Positions 6,932-16,286 of a stretch of 64,000 nt of DNA are shown here, piece by piece. The translations under genes and the position numbers were made by a program. Source of the stretch: Bacteroidetes bacterium UBA4416 (lineage in GTDB: Bacteria; Bacteroidota; Bacteroidia; B-17B0; Aurantibacillaceae); NCBI GenBank assembly GCA_002390745.1, contig DGQK01000051.1, positions 97,568 to 161,567 on the forward strand, written 5' to 3'. The stretch's first letter is position 1; each line of letters opens with the position of its first letter. The notes under the pieces are model-generated. The model was given only the letters and a program-made list of their open reading frames with translations. It did not search any database and had not been told where the DNA came from.

Positions 6932-7912
6932 ATGAAACTCCTGACACCTATCCTCTGCCTGTTTTTTTTATGTCTTTCTGCTACAGCCGGAGCCTGTGAC
7001 ATCTGCGGGAACTTTATGGGCCTGACGCCCTATAACAACCGCAACAGCATCAGCCTGCTGCACCGCTACCGCGTGTTCAACGGTTACCGGAGCTACCAGG
7101 AAGAAAGCCGCTTTTTTCCACCATCGGCCTACCGCACAACGCATCTCCAGCACGATTCTATTCCCGAAACCCTGAAACTCCATTCCAGCAAGGATTTTGA
7201 GTCTTACAAGATCTTTGAGCTGAGGTTTAAATATTTTGTGCACAAGCGCGTCGAGCTGAATGTATTCGCTCCCTTGCTCGACAACAAATCCAAAACCAAT
7301 GAGGTCTATGAACACCATACCGGTTTCGGAGACATTTCCCTCAATGTCGGTTTTCATGCAATCATACCGGATGAAGAACGTGACGTAAAGCACAAACTCG
7401 TTGTAGGGGCAGGCATTAAGCTCCCTACAGGAAATTATTATGCCCACAATGCACAGAGCCAGCGCCTGCCTTTCGAAATGCAACCCGGTACAGGCAGCAC
7501 AGATGGATTTGTATATGTAAATTATATTCTCATGTACCGGAAAGTCGGCTTCAACATCAACGGGAATTTTAAGCTGAACGGGCAGAACCGCTACAAAGAA
7601 AGGGTGGGGAACAGCACTACCGACTTCATATCGGTATTTTGCAAGGCAAAGCTCGGCAATGTGTTTCTGTATCCTTCCCTGCAAGCCAATTATGAATATA
7701 CCAAAGGGATTTATGTAAAAAACACCGTACAGCCATCTACCCTGGTGAATGTCCTGATGCTTGGCCCCGGGCTTGATGTTTACTACAAGTCCTTCTCCCT
7801 GAATGCTGCCTGGCAGTTTACCGCCCGGGAGCGCGTACTACCCGGCGATCTGCAAAGTGCAGGGCGCCTGAGCCTCGGCCTGAATTATAATTTCGGAGGA
7901 AAAGAGAAATAG
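6932..7912 (+). CDS. Outer-membrane beta-barrel protein of the metal locus
   Basis: A signal peptide (KLLTPILCLFFLCLSATAGA) is followed directly by a CDICGNFMG motif, and then by about 300 residues of alternating amphipathic strands ending in SLGLNYNFGGKEK, typical of an outer-membrane barrel. It resembles proteins loosely annotated as transporters or porin-like and found next to MbnP proteins in Bacteroidota. The Cys pair with a following Met at the mature N-terminus could bind metal (inference). 326 residues. It is the last gene of the locus and is convergent with gldH. Confidence 0.7.
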   Translation: MKLLTPILCLFFLCLSATAGACDICGNFMGLTPYNNRNSISLLHRYRVFNGYRSYQEESRFFPPSAYRTTHLQHDSIPETLKLHSSKDFESYKIFELRFKYFVHKRVELNVFAPLLDNKSKTNEVYEHHTGFGDISLNVGFHAIIPDEERDVKHKLVVGAGIKLPTGNYYAHNAQSQRLPFEMQPGTGSTDGFVYVNYILMYRKVGFNINGNFKLNGQNRYKERVGNSTTDFISVFCKAKLGNVFLYPSLQANYEYTKGIYVKNTVQPSTLVNVLMLGPGLDVYYKSFSLNAAWQFTARERVLPGDLQSAGRLSLGLNYNFGGKEK

Positions 7913-7930
7913 GATTAATATGGTTTGCAC

Positions 7931-8006
7931 CAATTGCGGGTGGAACGATGTGTAGCGGAACAATCTCATCATATAAGAAGATTGCTTCGCTACCCTCGCC
8001 ATGACG
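7931..8006. repeat. REP-like palindrome family A, degenerate copy 1
   Basis: The core agcggaacaatct ... agattgcttcgct (ends at 7990) is an imperfect inverted repeat, with flanks ending in a ccatgacg sequence. It is a decayed relative of the element at 49764-49839. It lies between convergent genes. Confidence 0.7.
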
Positions 8007-8027
8007 TTTAAAAAAAGTTCAGGTTTC

Positions 8028-8513
8028 TCAATCAACCTTCTCAACGACCATCCCGAAATCGAGGATCATTGGCAAAGGATCGCTGCGCATACCCTGTTCG
8101 AAGGTAAATGTGTATTTGCCGTTTTGAGGGAAGCGTAAATTTTTCTTGAGAAGAATTTTATTGTCCCACAGGTCGCCGGCGCCATCGCCCTGCCACTCGC
8201 CTTTTTTGTTGGCGAGGATGCATTCCAGGGTATCGGTCGAGATCTTGCCGTCGGGATACGTTGTTGTCAGGAATAAAAACAGGTTGCTGTATGGATACGC
8301 ATCGGCATGGCGCACGGTGAGGAACACATTATGGTATTTGCTATTGTCGTCGATGGTAACATCATACGACAATTTATTGCTGATACGCCAGCCTTCTTCC
8401 GGGAGTTTTTTATACTCGCTGAACACGACATTCTTATTGCAGGAAAAGAACAAGGTGCTTAGCAAGGCCCCGAATAAGAGAATCCATGTATTACGCCTGG
8501 TTGTTACCGCCAT
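8028..8513 (-). CDS. gldH: Gliding motility lipoprotein GldH
   Basis: This 161-residue lipoprotein has a signal peptide with a lipobox at FFSCNKN (Cys near residue 25). The mature part (VVFSEYKKLPEEGW, DLWDNKILLKKNLRFPQNGKYTFTFEQGMR, ending MILDFGMVVEKVD) matches the GldH family. GldH is required for gliding in Flavobacterium johnsoniae, where its loss blocks motility and chitin use; its exact biochemical role is unknown. Its start overlaps the 3' end of ricT by 23 bases, so the two are translationally coupled, an arrangement often seen in Bacteroidota. Confidence 0.9.
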   Translation of the reverse strand: MAVTTRRNTWILLFGALLSTLFFSCNKNVVFSEYKKLPEEGWRISNKLSYDVTIDDNSKYHNVFLTVRHADAYPYSNLFLFLTTTYPDGKISTDTLECILANKKGEWQGDGAGDLWDNKILLKKNLRFPQNGKYTFTFEQGMRSDPLPMILDFGMVVEKVD

Positions 8514-9966
8514 CTTGTTTAGGTTTTGGTTTATGCTGTGGTCTTCTGTTTTGATTCTGATGTTGCGGTTTCGGCTGCCCCTGCTGATTCGGGTTTTGCG
8601 GCTTTTGCTGCTGACCCTGCGGCTGGTTATGCTTCGGAGGCTGTTTCAGGTTTTTATTCTGCTGCGGCTGCTGCGGCTTGTTTTGCGGCGCTGCGCCCTG
8701 TTTGTTCTGGTTCGGATGAGGCTTGTTGTGCTGCGGCTTTTTAGGCTGCGCCGTTTGTGCGGTGCCTGTTTGCTCCGCCGCCGGGCCTTTTCCTTTATTG
8801 GACGGGCCGGATGAAGCCTGTTTCTTATGCTGGTTGTTCTTGTTCCGGTTATTCTGTTTCTTATGCTTGTCGAAACGCGTTAAGGAATCCTGCCCGACCA
8901 CATTCTCATAATCAGGTTTTTTCACTTCCAGCTCCTTGTAGAGTTTTGCCTCCAGGAGATCAGCAGGCTTTTGTCCTTCGGCATTCATTCGCATGATCTC
9001 TTTGGTACGCTCAATGGACAGGGCGTGAAATACGTCAGGCTCGCTGGTATACGACCACCAGATGATCCGTTTGAAGATATCAGTTTTCTGGTGAAACGCA
9101 TAGCCTTTTTCGGTTGCCAGTTTTTTATTATCGATCTCAGGGAATTCTTTCAGCGCATCGAGGTAGCTGTCGAGCTCATAGTTCAGGCAGCATTTCAGCT
9201 TTCCGCACTGTCCCGCCAGTTTCAGCGGATTTAATGACAATTGCTGATAGCGTGCGGCAGAGGTCGTTACCGTTCTGAAATCGTTCAGCCAGGTGGAGCA
9301 GCACAATTCCCTGCCGCAGGAGCCGATTGCTCCCAAACGGGCAGCTTCCTGCCTGGCACCGATCTGGCGCATCTCGATCCGCACCTTGAATTCTTCCGCC
9401 AGGACCTTGATCAGTTCCCTGAAATCCACCCGGCCATTGGCCGTGTAATAGAAAATGGCTTTACTCTTATCTCCCTGGTACTCTACATCGCTGATCTTCA
9501 TTTGCAGGCCGAGCCTCAGGGCCAGTGTACGCGCTTTGTACATGGTTTCCACTTCCAGGCTTTGCGCTTCGCGCCACTTGTCGATATCCTGCTGCTTGGC
9601 TTTGCGGTAGATCTTACGGATCTCGTCGCTATCGTAGTTCACATTCTTTTTGCGCATTTGCAGCCTTACCAGTTCGCCGGTAATAGACACTACACCGATA
9701 TCGTGGCCGGGAGAAGACTCCACCGCCACCACATCGCCCACATTGAGCGAGAGGTTATTGACATTCCTGAAAAACTCTTTCCGTGAATTTTTGAAGCGGA
9801 TCTCCATCACATCGCACACCGCCTGTCCTTCCGGCAGGCGCATATTGCCCAGCCAGTCGAATACACTCAGCTTATTGCATCCGCTATCCGTTCCGCACGA
9901 TCCGTTATTATTGCATCCCTTCGGTATCCCCTTATCCTGCCCCGTAGAGCAACTTGTACAAGACAT
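8491..9966 (-). CDS. ricT: RicT/PSP1-domain protein with low-complexity tail
   Basis: Cys residues at the N-terminus (MSCTSCSTGQDKGIPKGC) precede a PSP1 domain (about 45-330) with the conserved IGARQEAARLGAIGSCGRELCCSTW and GQCGKLKCCLNYELDSY segments. RicT (YaaT) in Bacillus belongs to a Y-complex with Fe-S clusters that affects RNase Y processing, competence and sporulation; its role in Bacteroidota is not settled. After about residue 365 the protein changes into a roughly 125-residue disordered tail of Lys, Asn, Gln and Pro. At 491 residues it is longer than the Bacillus form (about 275). It lies directly upstream of and overlaps gldH. Confidence 0.88.
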   Translation of the reverse strand: MSCTSCSTGQDKGIPKGCNNNGSCGTDSGCNKLSVFDWLGNMRLPEGQAVCDVMEIRFKNSRKEFFRNVNNLSLNVGDVVAVESSPGHDIGVVSITGELVRLQMRKKNVNYDSDEIRKIYRKAKQQDIDKWREAQSLEVETMYKARTLALRLGLQMKISDVEYQGDKSKAIFYYTANGRVDFRELIKVLAEEFKVRIEMRQIGARQEAARLGAIGSCGRELCCSTWLNDFRTVTTSAARYQQLSLNPLKLAGQCGKLKCCLNYELDSYLDALKEFPEIDNKKLATEKGYAFHQKTDIFKRIIWWSYTSEPDVFHALSIERTKEIMRMNAEGQKPADLLEAKLYKELEVKKPDYENVVGQDSLTRFDKHKKQNNRNKNNQHKKQASSGPSNKGKGPAAEQTGTAQTAQPKKPQHNKPHPNQNKQGAAPQNKPQQPQQNKNLKQPPKHNQPQGQQQKPQNPNQQGQPKPQHQNQNRRPQHKPKPKQDGGNNQA

Positions 9967-10154
9967 ATTCTGTTGTATATTTTATGGCCTGCACCCCATA
10001 TTTCCATGAGCCGGCCGACGCTGTTAAACAATTATCTCTAACCCTTCGAAAAGAGTTGCATAAATATACTTAATTTTACAGGAATAATCCGGACAAATTG
10101 TAACATTTATAAAAGACAGGCAGTGAAAGCCTTCTTATTAATACTCAGACTATT

Positions 10155-10904
10155 ATGATCGCATTGATTACAGGCGCTACAGCAGGGATAGGCAAGGCCA
10201 CCGCACAGGAATTTGCCTCCAAAGGCTATAACCTCATTATTACAGGAAGAAGGGAAGAGCGGCTGGACGCCCTGAAATGGGAGCTCGAGAGCAGCTATAA
10301 CGTCCGGGTGCTTGGGCTGTGTTTCGACATCCGCAGGGAGCAGGACGTAAAACAGGCCATAGAAGGCTTGCCGGAAGAGTTTAAAGCCATTGATGTGCTG
10401 GTGAACAACGCCGGGCTCGCGGCCGGGCTGGCGCCCATCCAGGAAGGGCAGATCGGGCATTGGGAGCGGATGATCGATACCAACATCAAAGGCCTGCTGT
10501 ACATCACCAGGTACGTTTGCAACCTGATGGTGCCGCGTAAGAAAGGCCATATTATCAATGTGGGTTCTATTGCCGGGAAGGAAGTGTACGCCAATGGAAA
10601 TGTGTATTGCGCCACCAAGCATGCTGTGGATGCCCTCAACAAAGGCATGCGGATCGATCTGCTGCCACATCACATCCGGGTATCGGCTGTCCACCCGGGC
10701 ATGGTGGAAACAGAGTTCAGCATCGTGCGTTACGATGGCGATGAGGAGCGTGCCAAAAAAGTATACGAAGGCCTTGTGCCCCTGAGAGCGGAAGATATAG
10801 CCGAAACCATTTACTGGATGGCTTCGCGCCCGGCGCACGTCAACATCAGCGATGTGATCATCACGCCAACCGTGCAGGCCAATGCAACAACGGTGTTGAG
10901 GTAG
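10155..10904 (+). CDS. SDR family NAD(P)-dependent oxidoreductase (YdfG-like)
   Basis: This is a classical short-chain dehydrogenase of 249 residues: cofactor motif TGATAGIG at 6-13, NNAG at about 84-87, and the catalytic Ser138, Tyr151 and Lys155 (YCATK). The C-terminal HPGMVETEFS and PAHVNISDVIITPT segments resemble YdfG-type 3-hydroxy acid (serine/threonine) dehydrogenases, which are normally NADP-specific. The substrate remains an inference. It is a single gene, divergent from ricT and convergent with the glutathione peroxidase. Confidence 0.9.
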   Translation: MIALITGATAGIGKATAQEFASKGYNLIITGRREERLDALKWELESSYNVRVLGLCFDIRREQDVKQAIEGLPEEFKAIDVLVNNAGLAAGLAPIQEGQIGHWERMIDTNIKGLLYITRYVCNLMVPRKKGHIINVGSIAGKEVYANGNVYCATKHAVDALNKGMRIDLLPHHIRVSAVHPGMVETEFSIVRYDGDEERAKKVYEGLVPLRAEDIAETIYWMASRPAHVNISDVIITPTVQANATTVLR

Positions 10905-10941
10905 TTGTAGCTACAAGATAATATTTATGGGTTTTGGCGGC

Positions 10942-11508
10942 TTACTGTCGTTTGCCTTCGATCCAATCCACGATCCGCTTGCAGTCGGGCTTTTTGTAGG
11001 AAGCTACGTGGCCTACCAGGAAGCCGTTCTCGTCGATCAGGTATTTCTGGAAATTCCATTTTACGGAGCTGCTTTCCACTCCATTCAGCGTTTTTGACGT
11101 CAGCCATTTATAAACCGGGGCGGCGTTATCGCCTTTCACGTCTACTTTTTCCATCATCGGAAAGTTCACGCCATAATTACGGGTGCAAAAGGTTTTGATC
11201 TCCTCGGAAGTGCCGGGATCCTGGCTGGCAAACTGGTTGCAGGGAAATCCCACCACCACAAAATTTTTATCCTTATACTTCTCATAGAGCGCCTGCAGCT
11301 GCTCAAACTGTGGAGTAAAGCCACACTTGCTGGCCGTGTTCACCACCAGGATCTTCTTGCCTTTTAATGCTGAAAAGTCAAATTCCTGGCCTTCGAGTGT
11401 GTTGACCCTGAACGTATGTATGCTGGAAGTCGGGGTTCCTTTCTTCTTAAAAAACGAAGAAAAGACGAAAGAACAAGAGATGAGGGCGGCAAAGAGAGCG
11501 GATTTCAT
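10942..11508 (-). CDS. Glutathione peroxidase family protein, Cys type, exported
   Basis: The 188-residue protein has a hydrophobic N-terminal segment (SALFAALISCSFVFSSFF) that likely acts as a signal or anchor. A complete GPx domain follows: peroxidatic Cys62 in NTASKCGFTPQF, the FPCNQF motif, and the WNFQKYLI segment that supplies the catalytic Trp/Asn. It uses Cys rather than selenocysteine, and bacterial members of this type usually use thioredoxin as reductant. It would reduce hydroperoxides in the periplasm. It is a single gene. Confidence 0.9.
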   Translation of the reverse strand: MKSALFAALISCSFVFSSFFKKKGTPTSSIHTFRVNTLEGQEFDFSALKGKKILVVNTASKCGFTPQFEQLQALYEKYKDKNFVVVGFPCNQFASQDPGTSEEIKTFCTRNYGVNFPMMEKVDVKGDNAAPVYKWLTSKTLNGVESSSVKWNFQKYLIDENGFLVGHVASYKKPDCKRIVDWIEGKRQ

Positions 11509-11742
11509 AACAGCTGGTTTAATCTGATTCTTATGTAATAATAAGAAAAATTCCGCGCTTCCGCTAGTTCATTTCAAAGAAATCTGTTTCTTTCGGATAT
11601 AGCTGGCACCGGCTTTGAAAGGATGATTTTTCTGCTAAGTTTGACTTGCTGAAAGACCCCATTGGTTTAAATAAATAGGTGAAAACAGGAGATCAGGCGA
11701 AGTATTATCTGATTTTTAACGTTTTAATAAGATAAAATTTAT

Positions 11743-11750
11743 TAAGTTTG
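11743..11750 (+). promoter_or_regulatory. Putative -7 element of the 1262-residue adhesin gene
   Basis: TAAGTTTG matches TAnnTTTG, 47 bases before the ATG at 11798. The rest of the 11509-11797 gap is AT-rich and holds nothing else that I recognise. Confidence 0.45.
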
Positions 11751-11797
11751 AAATTCATTATAACTTACACGAAACCCGTTAACCCCGTTCTACTATC

Positions 11798-14700
11798 ATG
11801 AAGAAAATTTATTTTGTCATTTTAGGGATCCTGTTTTCTATTTCAGGAATCAATGCCCAAACGATTTACACAACCGCTCAAAGCTACGATCAGTTGAAAA
11901 AAGCGGGTAAGCTTGATCCCAAAATGCATTACGAGATCCTGCCTGCCAATGCGAATACGGCTCCTGCCGCCGCACCTGTAAGCAGGGCACACACAGGAAC
12001 AAATCCTTCCACGGCTACCGGCAACTGCCAGTGCCTGATGCCAGTTGACCCTACGTTCTCGGTGGTGCCGATCACCTCCGGAACAGCGCCTGATTACAGG
12101 AATGATGACGGCTCGACGGCGGTTATTCCTTTGGGCTTTAACTTCTGTTTCTATGGAACAACCTACAATAGCTGTTATATAAACAACAACGGTAACATTT
12201 CTTTCGGCAGCCCCTATGCGACCTTTAGCTCCAATTCTTTTCCGGATCCAAGTTTCGTGATGATCGCTCCTTTCTGGGGTGACGTCGATACGAGGAATAC
12301 CCTCAGCGGCTTGCCGTATTTCAAAAAAACGGCAACGGCTCTGATCGTGAAATGGGACCATGTAGGTTACTATAGCAGCCAGGCCGATAAGGTAAACGAT
12401 TTCCAGCTCATCATTACCGACGGCTCCGATCCTATATTGCCAAATGGCAACAACGTGGCATTCTGCTACGGCGATATGCAATGGACAACCGGCTCTGCCT
12501 CCGGTGGGACCAATGGTTTCGGCGGCACGCCGGCCACCGTTGGGGTGAACAAAGGTGACGGGACCAATTTTGTGCAGATCGGCCGTTTTGATAAGGCAGG
12601 GATCTCCTACGATGGCCCTTACGGCGCCAACGACGGCGTTTCTTTTCTTGATAATAAATCCTACTATTTCAACACCTGCGGCACCAATAACAACCTGCCT
12701 CCGATTGTGCAGGATGCAACGGGCGGCGGTTCAGCCTGTGGCGATACCATCCGCATCTGTGCCCTGGGCGACACGCTCGTGTATACCACCAGCTTCCTGG
12801 CACCGGAAAACAATCAAACGGTGACCGTAACAGCCAGCGCACCAACCCTGGGCGGAAGCTTCCAGCCTTTAGGCATTACGAATACAACCGGCGGTATTAC
12901 CACCTATGCCTGGCGGGTTGTGGCCACGTCGACAGTAACCGGCGTACATACCGTGGTGATCACAGGAACCGACAACGGAAACCCTCCGTTATCGTCATCG
13001 GCCATCTACTACATCAAGATCCAGAATATTGCGGTACCACAGCCTACCTTAAGCCTTTCGCCGGCAACGGGCTCGGTGTGCGCTACTCCGGGAGCGACCA
13101 TAACGCTTACCAACTGCTCCGCCTACGATAATGTATACTGGAGCAATGGTTCCGGCGGCTGTTCAACGATCGCGAATACCTCAGGCATCTTTTATGTAAC
13201 GGTAAATAAAATGGGCTGTTACAAATCATCTTCCGATACCATTAATGTGTTTCCGAACCCGGTGCCGGTTGTTGCAGGGCCGCTCAACTATTGCAGCCCT
13301 CTCACCAGTACAACGCTTTCTTTAAATCCGCCGCTTCCGGGCAATGCGCCTTACACGACTTATACCTGGACTCCCGGTGCGATCAACACACCTACAGCAT
13401 CTTTAACAGGAACGGGAACAGGCACCTCTTATACAGTGAGGGTCACCGATGCCAACGGTTGTACCGGCGCTACCAGCTTTACGGTGTCGTCTTCCGCTCC
13501 GTCGGTATCCATTACAGCCAATCCTTTATCGGTGTGCGGTGCAGGAACAACTACCCTCAATGCCACAGTTTTGGCGGGAGCGACCTACACCTGGTCTAAC
13601 GGATCTATCGGGCCTATGACGACGGTGACTACCGGCGGGGTATATACCGTATCGGTAACGGCCAGCGGTGGCTGCGTTACCAGCAAAACTATAAACGTCA
13701 ATGTATCGCCGACCCCTACGGTGGTGATTACGCCATCTCTGAGCCTTTGTGCGGGCGGAACCGGTACCCTGGGTGTGGTTTCCATTGCACCGACGGGGCC
13801 TTATACGTACACCTGGAGCACCGGAGCGCATACGCCAAGCATCACTGCAAATGCTTCGGGCACTATTTCACTGGTAGTTACCAATACTGTATCAGGCTGT
13901 AAGAGCGATACCTCGAACATCGCTACGGTAAGCACGACTTCCAACCCGGTGCCTTCCATTATCATTTCAGGGCCATTCAACTATTGCCCGCCTTCCACAA
14001 ATACGATCCTGAACATCCTGCCTCCGGTAGCAGGCATGCCGGCTTACGCCAGCTATTCCTGGACACCGGGCTCTATTACGACCAACTCGGCAACGCTTAC
14101 GGGGCCTACGAACTACACGGTAGTAGTAACCGACGTGAACGGTTGTGTGGCGCAGCAGTCTTTCGCTGTTTCCAATACCACGCCTACGCTTGGTATTACG
14201 GCCAACCCGATCTCTATCTGCGGAACCTCTTCTTCCACGCTGGTTCCATCTATTTTGGGCGCCAGCAGCTACAGCTGGTCGAATGGGGCAACAACCGAAA
14301 CAACAACGGTAAGCTCTACGGGAGTATATTCCCTGACAGTGAATGCCAACAACTGTGTGACTTCAGCAAGCATTAACGTAACCATCAGCCCTTCTCCTAC
14401 CATTACGATCCCTGCAAACCTCGCGGTTTGTGCGGGTGCGGCGGCAACGGTCACACCAATCACCATCCTGCCTCCGGGCCCGTATACTTATACATGGAGC
14501 ACAGGAGCGCATACACCTTCCATTACGGTGTCCAATCCGATGACCGTAACCGTGCAGATCACCAATACCGTTTCAGGTTGCCAGGCAGTTTCCAATGCCT
14601 GTGTGATCGTTGCTACCGGGAACCCGGTAGTGGCCTTTAACAACCCGGTGGTATTTTGTGCGGGCCTTGGCGCCATCCTTACCCCAACGGTAACGGGAGG

Positions 14701-15586
14701 CACTCCGGTATATTCTTATTCCTGGACACCATCCTTCCTCGGTAATGGGGCAACGGCCACTACGGCCAGCTCCGGAACCTATGCCGTTGTGGTAACCGAC
14801 CAGAACATGTGCCGCGGCACAGGCACGGTGACAACCGAAAAATCAAGCCCTTCTGTGATCCTCGGGTCTCCCGACCTGGTCATTTGTCCGGGCGAGTGTT
14901 CCGTGATCACGTCGACAGCCGTTACAACCTATCCTCCGTTTACGTATTCATGGTCTCACAACGGGGCGGATACAGACGATTCGACAAGGGTATGTGCTGC
15001 AGGAACGGTGACGCTTACGGCAACAGATTCCAAAGGCTGCGAAGCTAAAAATGTGATCACCGTGGTGAACGATGTGTCACCGGTGGCCAGCTTTGTTTCT
15101 ACGCCTCCTTCCCCGGTAGCTCCGGGCCAGACTATTACATTTACCAGCACGTCCACACTGTCTACAGGCTCTATCACTTCTACCAGCTGGCTCTTCGGCG
15201 ACGGTACCGGTGGCAGCGGAACCCCGGTAGACCATGCCTATGACGAAACCGGCGTATATTCCATTACCTTAACGGTAACAGGCTCTGCAGGCTGTACCAA
15301 TACCATAAGCCTGGCTTACAGTGTAGAAGGAGCCCTCAACATCCCGAATGTGATCACACCGAACGGTGATGGGGTAAACGATTACCTGAAATTCAAAGGG
15401 CTGGAAGCTCTGGGCAGCAATAACCTGTCGGTATTCAACCGCTGGGGCAAAAAACTGTTTGAGCAGGAAAATTATAAGAACGATTGGAATGGCGGTGGCC
15501 ATACAGACGGGACCTATTTCTTTATTTTAACGGTTCCGAATGCGACGCCAAGTACCTATAAAGGGCACTTCCAAATCATACATTAA
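11798..15586 (+). CDS. T9SS type B adhesin with nidogen-like, Ig-like and PKD domains
   Basis: 1262 residues with the signal peptide KKIYFVILGILFSISGINAQ. Residues about 80-290 (LGFNFCFYGTTYNSCYINNNGNISFGSP, APFWGDVDTR) resemble a nidogen-like domain. A series of about 70-80-residue Ig-like modules follows, each with a SVCG/SLCAG cysteine and a YTWS core. A PKD domain lies near residues 1090-1170 (WLFGDGTGGSG, HAYDETGVYSITLTVT). The last ~85 residues (NIPNVITPNGDGVNDYL, VFNRWGKKLFE, GTYFFIL) form a gliding-motility-associated type B sorting domain, so export by T9SS is expected. No SprF gene is adjacent. It probably acts in adhesion; the ligand is unknown. Confidence 0.9.
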   Translation: MKKIYFVILGILFSISGINAQTIYTTAQSYDQLKKAGKLDPKMHYEILPANANTAPAAAPVSRAHTGTNPSTATGNCQCLMPVDPTFSVVPITSGTAPDYRNDDGSTAVIPLGFNFCFYGTTYNSCYINNNGNISFGSPYATFSSNSFPDPSFVMIAPFWGDVDTRNTLSGLPYFKKTATALIVKWDHVGYYSSQADKVNDFQLIITDGSDPILPNGNNVAFCYGDMQWTTGSASGGTNGFGGTPATVGVNKGDGTNFVQIGRFDKAGISYDGPYGANDGVSFLDNKSYYFNTCGTNNNLPPIVQDATGGGSACGDTIRICALGDTLVYTTSFLAPENNQTVTVTASAPTLGGSFQPLGITNTTGGITTYAWRVVATSTVTGVHTVVITGTDNGNPPLSSSAIYYIKIQNIAVPQPTLSLSPATGSVCATPGATITLTNCSAYDNVYWSNGSGGCSTIANTSGIFYVTVNKMGCYKSSSDTINVFPNPVPVVAGPLNYCSPLTSTTLSLNPPLPGNAPYTTYTWTPGAINTPTASLTGTGTGTSYTVRVTDANGCTGATSFTVSSSAPSVSITANPLSVCGAGTTTLNATVLAGATYTWSNGSIGPMTTVTTGGVYTVSVTASGGCVTSKTINVNVSPTPTVVITPSLSLCAGGTGTLGVVSIAPTGPYTYTWSTGAHTPSITANASGTISLVVTNTVSGCKSDTSNIATVSTTSNPVPSIIISGPFNYCPPSTNTILNILPPVAGMPAYASYSWTPGSITTNSATLTGPTNYTVVVTDVNGCVAQQSFAVSNTTPTLGITANPISICGTSSSTLVPSILGASSYSWSNGATTETTTVSSTGVYSLTVNANNCVTSASINVTISPSPTITIPANLAVCAGAAATVTPITILPPGPYTYTWSTGAHTPSITVSNPMTVTVQITNTVSGCQAVSNACVIVATGNPVVAFNNPVVFCAGLGAILTPTVTGGTPVYSYSWTPSFLGNGATATTASSGTYAVVVTDQNMCRGTGTVTTEKSSPSVILGSPDLVICPGECSVITSTAVTTYPPFTYSWSHNGADTDDSTRVCAAGTVTLTATDSKGCEAKNVITVVNDVSPVASFVSTPPSPVAPGQTITFTSTSTLSTGSITSTSWLFGDGTGGSGTPVDHAYDETGVYSITLTVTGSAGCTNTISLAYSVEGALNIPNVITPNGDGVNDYLKFKGLEALGSNNLSVFNRWGKKLFEQENYKNDWNGGGHTDGTYFFILTVPNATPSTYKGHFQIIH
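13261..14610 (+). repeat. Two tandem ~690-base copies of a three-module Ig-like block
   Basis: Within the 1262-residue adhesin a block of three modules occurs twice. GPLNYC, then ITANPLSVCG, then SLCAGG with TNTVSGCKSD is followed by GPFNYC, ITANPISICG, and LAVCAG with TNTVSGCQAV. The caacta landmark at 13285 recurs at 13978 (693 bases), and the tggagc landmark at 13814 recurs at 14495 (681 bases). Confidence 0.8.
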
Positions 15587-15588
15587 AA

Positions 15589-15619
15589 TTGTGATTTCAA
15601 CTAATTGGGCGTAAATTTG
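15589..15619 (+). promoter_or_regulatory. Promoter of the ccm cluster
   Basis: TTG (15589-15591), a 20-base spacer and TAAATTTG (15612-15619) form a full Bacteroidota-type promoter ending seven bases before the ccmB ATG. It implies a very short leader and transcription independent of the upstream adhesin. Confidence 0.6.
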
Positions 15620-15626
15620 CGACCAC

Positions 15627-16286
15627 ATGTTGAAGCAGCAGTTACCGGCACTTATCAGGAAAGAATTTCTACTGGAATTCCGGCAAAGATCAACTCTTGC
15701 CGGAATTGCTGTTTATATCATTGCCACAGTGTTCATTTCGGCATTGTCCTTTAAGCAAAAGATCCATCCTATTGTGTGGAATGCCTTATTCTGGGTGATC
15801 TTTACCTTCATCACCGTTAATGTATCGGGGAAAAGTTTTGTGCAGGAAACCAAGGGAAAAGCGCTCTATAACTACCTGTATTATGGCGCGCGGGAGTTTA
15901 TTCTCGGCAAGATCGTTTACAACATGATCCTCATGGCTGTTCTGAGCCTGTTTACCTTTTTCTTTTACGGCTGGTTTGTAGGGAATATTGTGCAGGACAT
16001 GGGCTTGTTCATGCTGGTGCTCCTGTTCAGCTCTACGGCTTTTTCGGGCGTGCTGAGCCTGATGAGCGCCATCGCCTCCAAATCGGGAAATAACATGAGC
16101 CTGATGGCGATCCTGAGCTTCCCGGTGCTGATGCCGCTCCTGCTGGTTTCCATCAAGGTAAGCAAGAATGCCATCGATGGCCTGGCCTGGAGCGTCAGCT
16201 ATAACTATCTGCTCATCCTGGTGATGCTAAATTTCGTCGTAATTACATTGGCTACACTATTATTTAACTACCTTTGGCGCGAATGA
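15627..16286 (+). CDS. ccmB: Haem exporter CcmB
   Basis: This 219-residue integral membrane protein with about six hydrophobic helices is the membrane subunit of the CcmABCD ABC complex used in cytochrome c maturation system I. The N-terminus LIRKEFLLEFRQRSTLAGI and the SVSYNYLLILVMLNFVVITL region near the C-terminus are typical. No ccmA ATPase gene is adjacent, since an adhesin gene lies upstream, so CcmA must be encoded elsewhere. Its stop overlaps the ccmC start (ATGA at 16283-16286), indicating translational coupling. Confidence 0.9.
   Translation: MLKQQLPALIRKEFLLEFRQRSTLAGIAVYIIATVFISALSFKQKIHPIVWNALFWVIFTFITVNVSGKSFVQETKGKALYNYLYYGAREFILGKIVYNMILMAVLSLFTFFFYGWFVGNIVQDMGLFMLVLLFSSTAFSGVLSLMSAIASKSGNNMSLMAILSFPVLMPLLLVSIKVSKNAIDGLAWSVSYNYLLILVMLNFVVITLATLLFNYLWRE

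Noticed and set aside
8146..8814. Plus-strand Leu/Arg-rich frame opposite gldH and ricT
   Set aside because: It is a shadow of two well-supported minus-strand genes.
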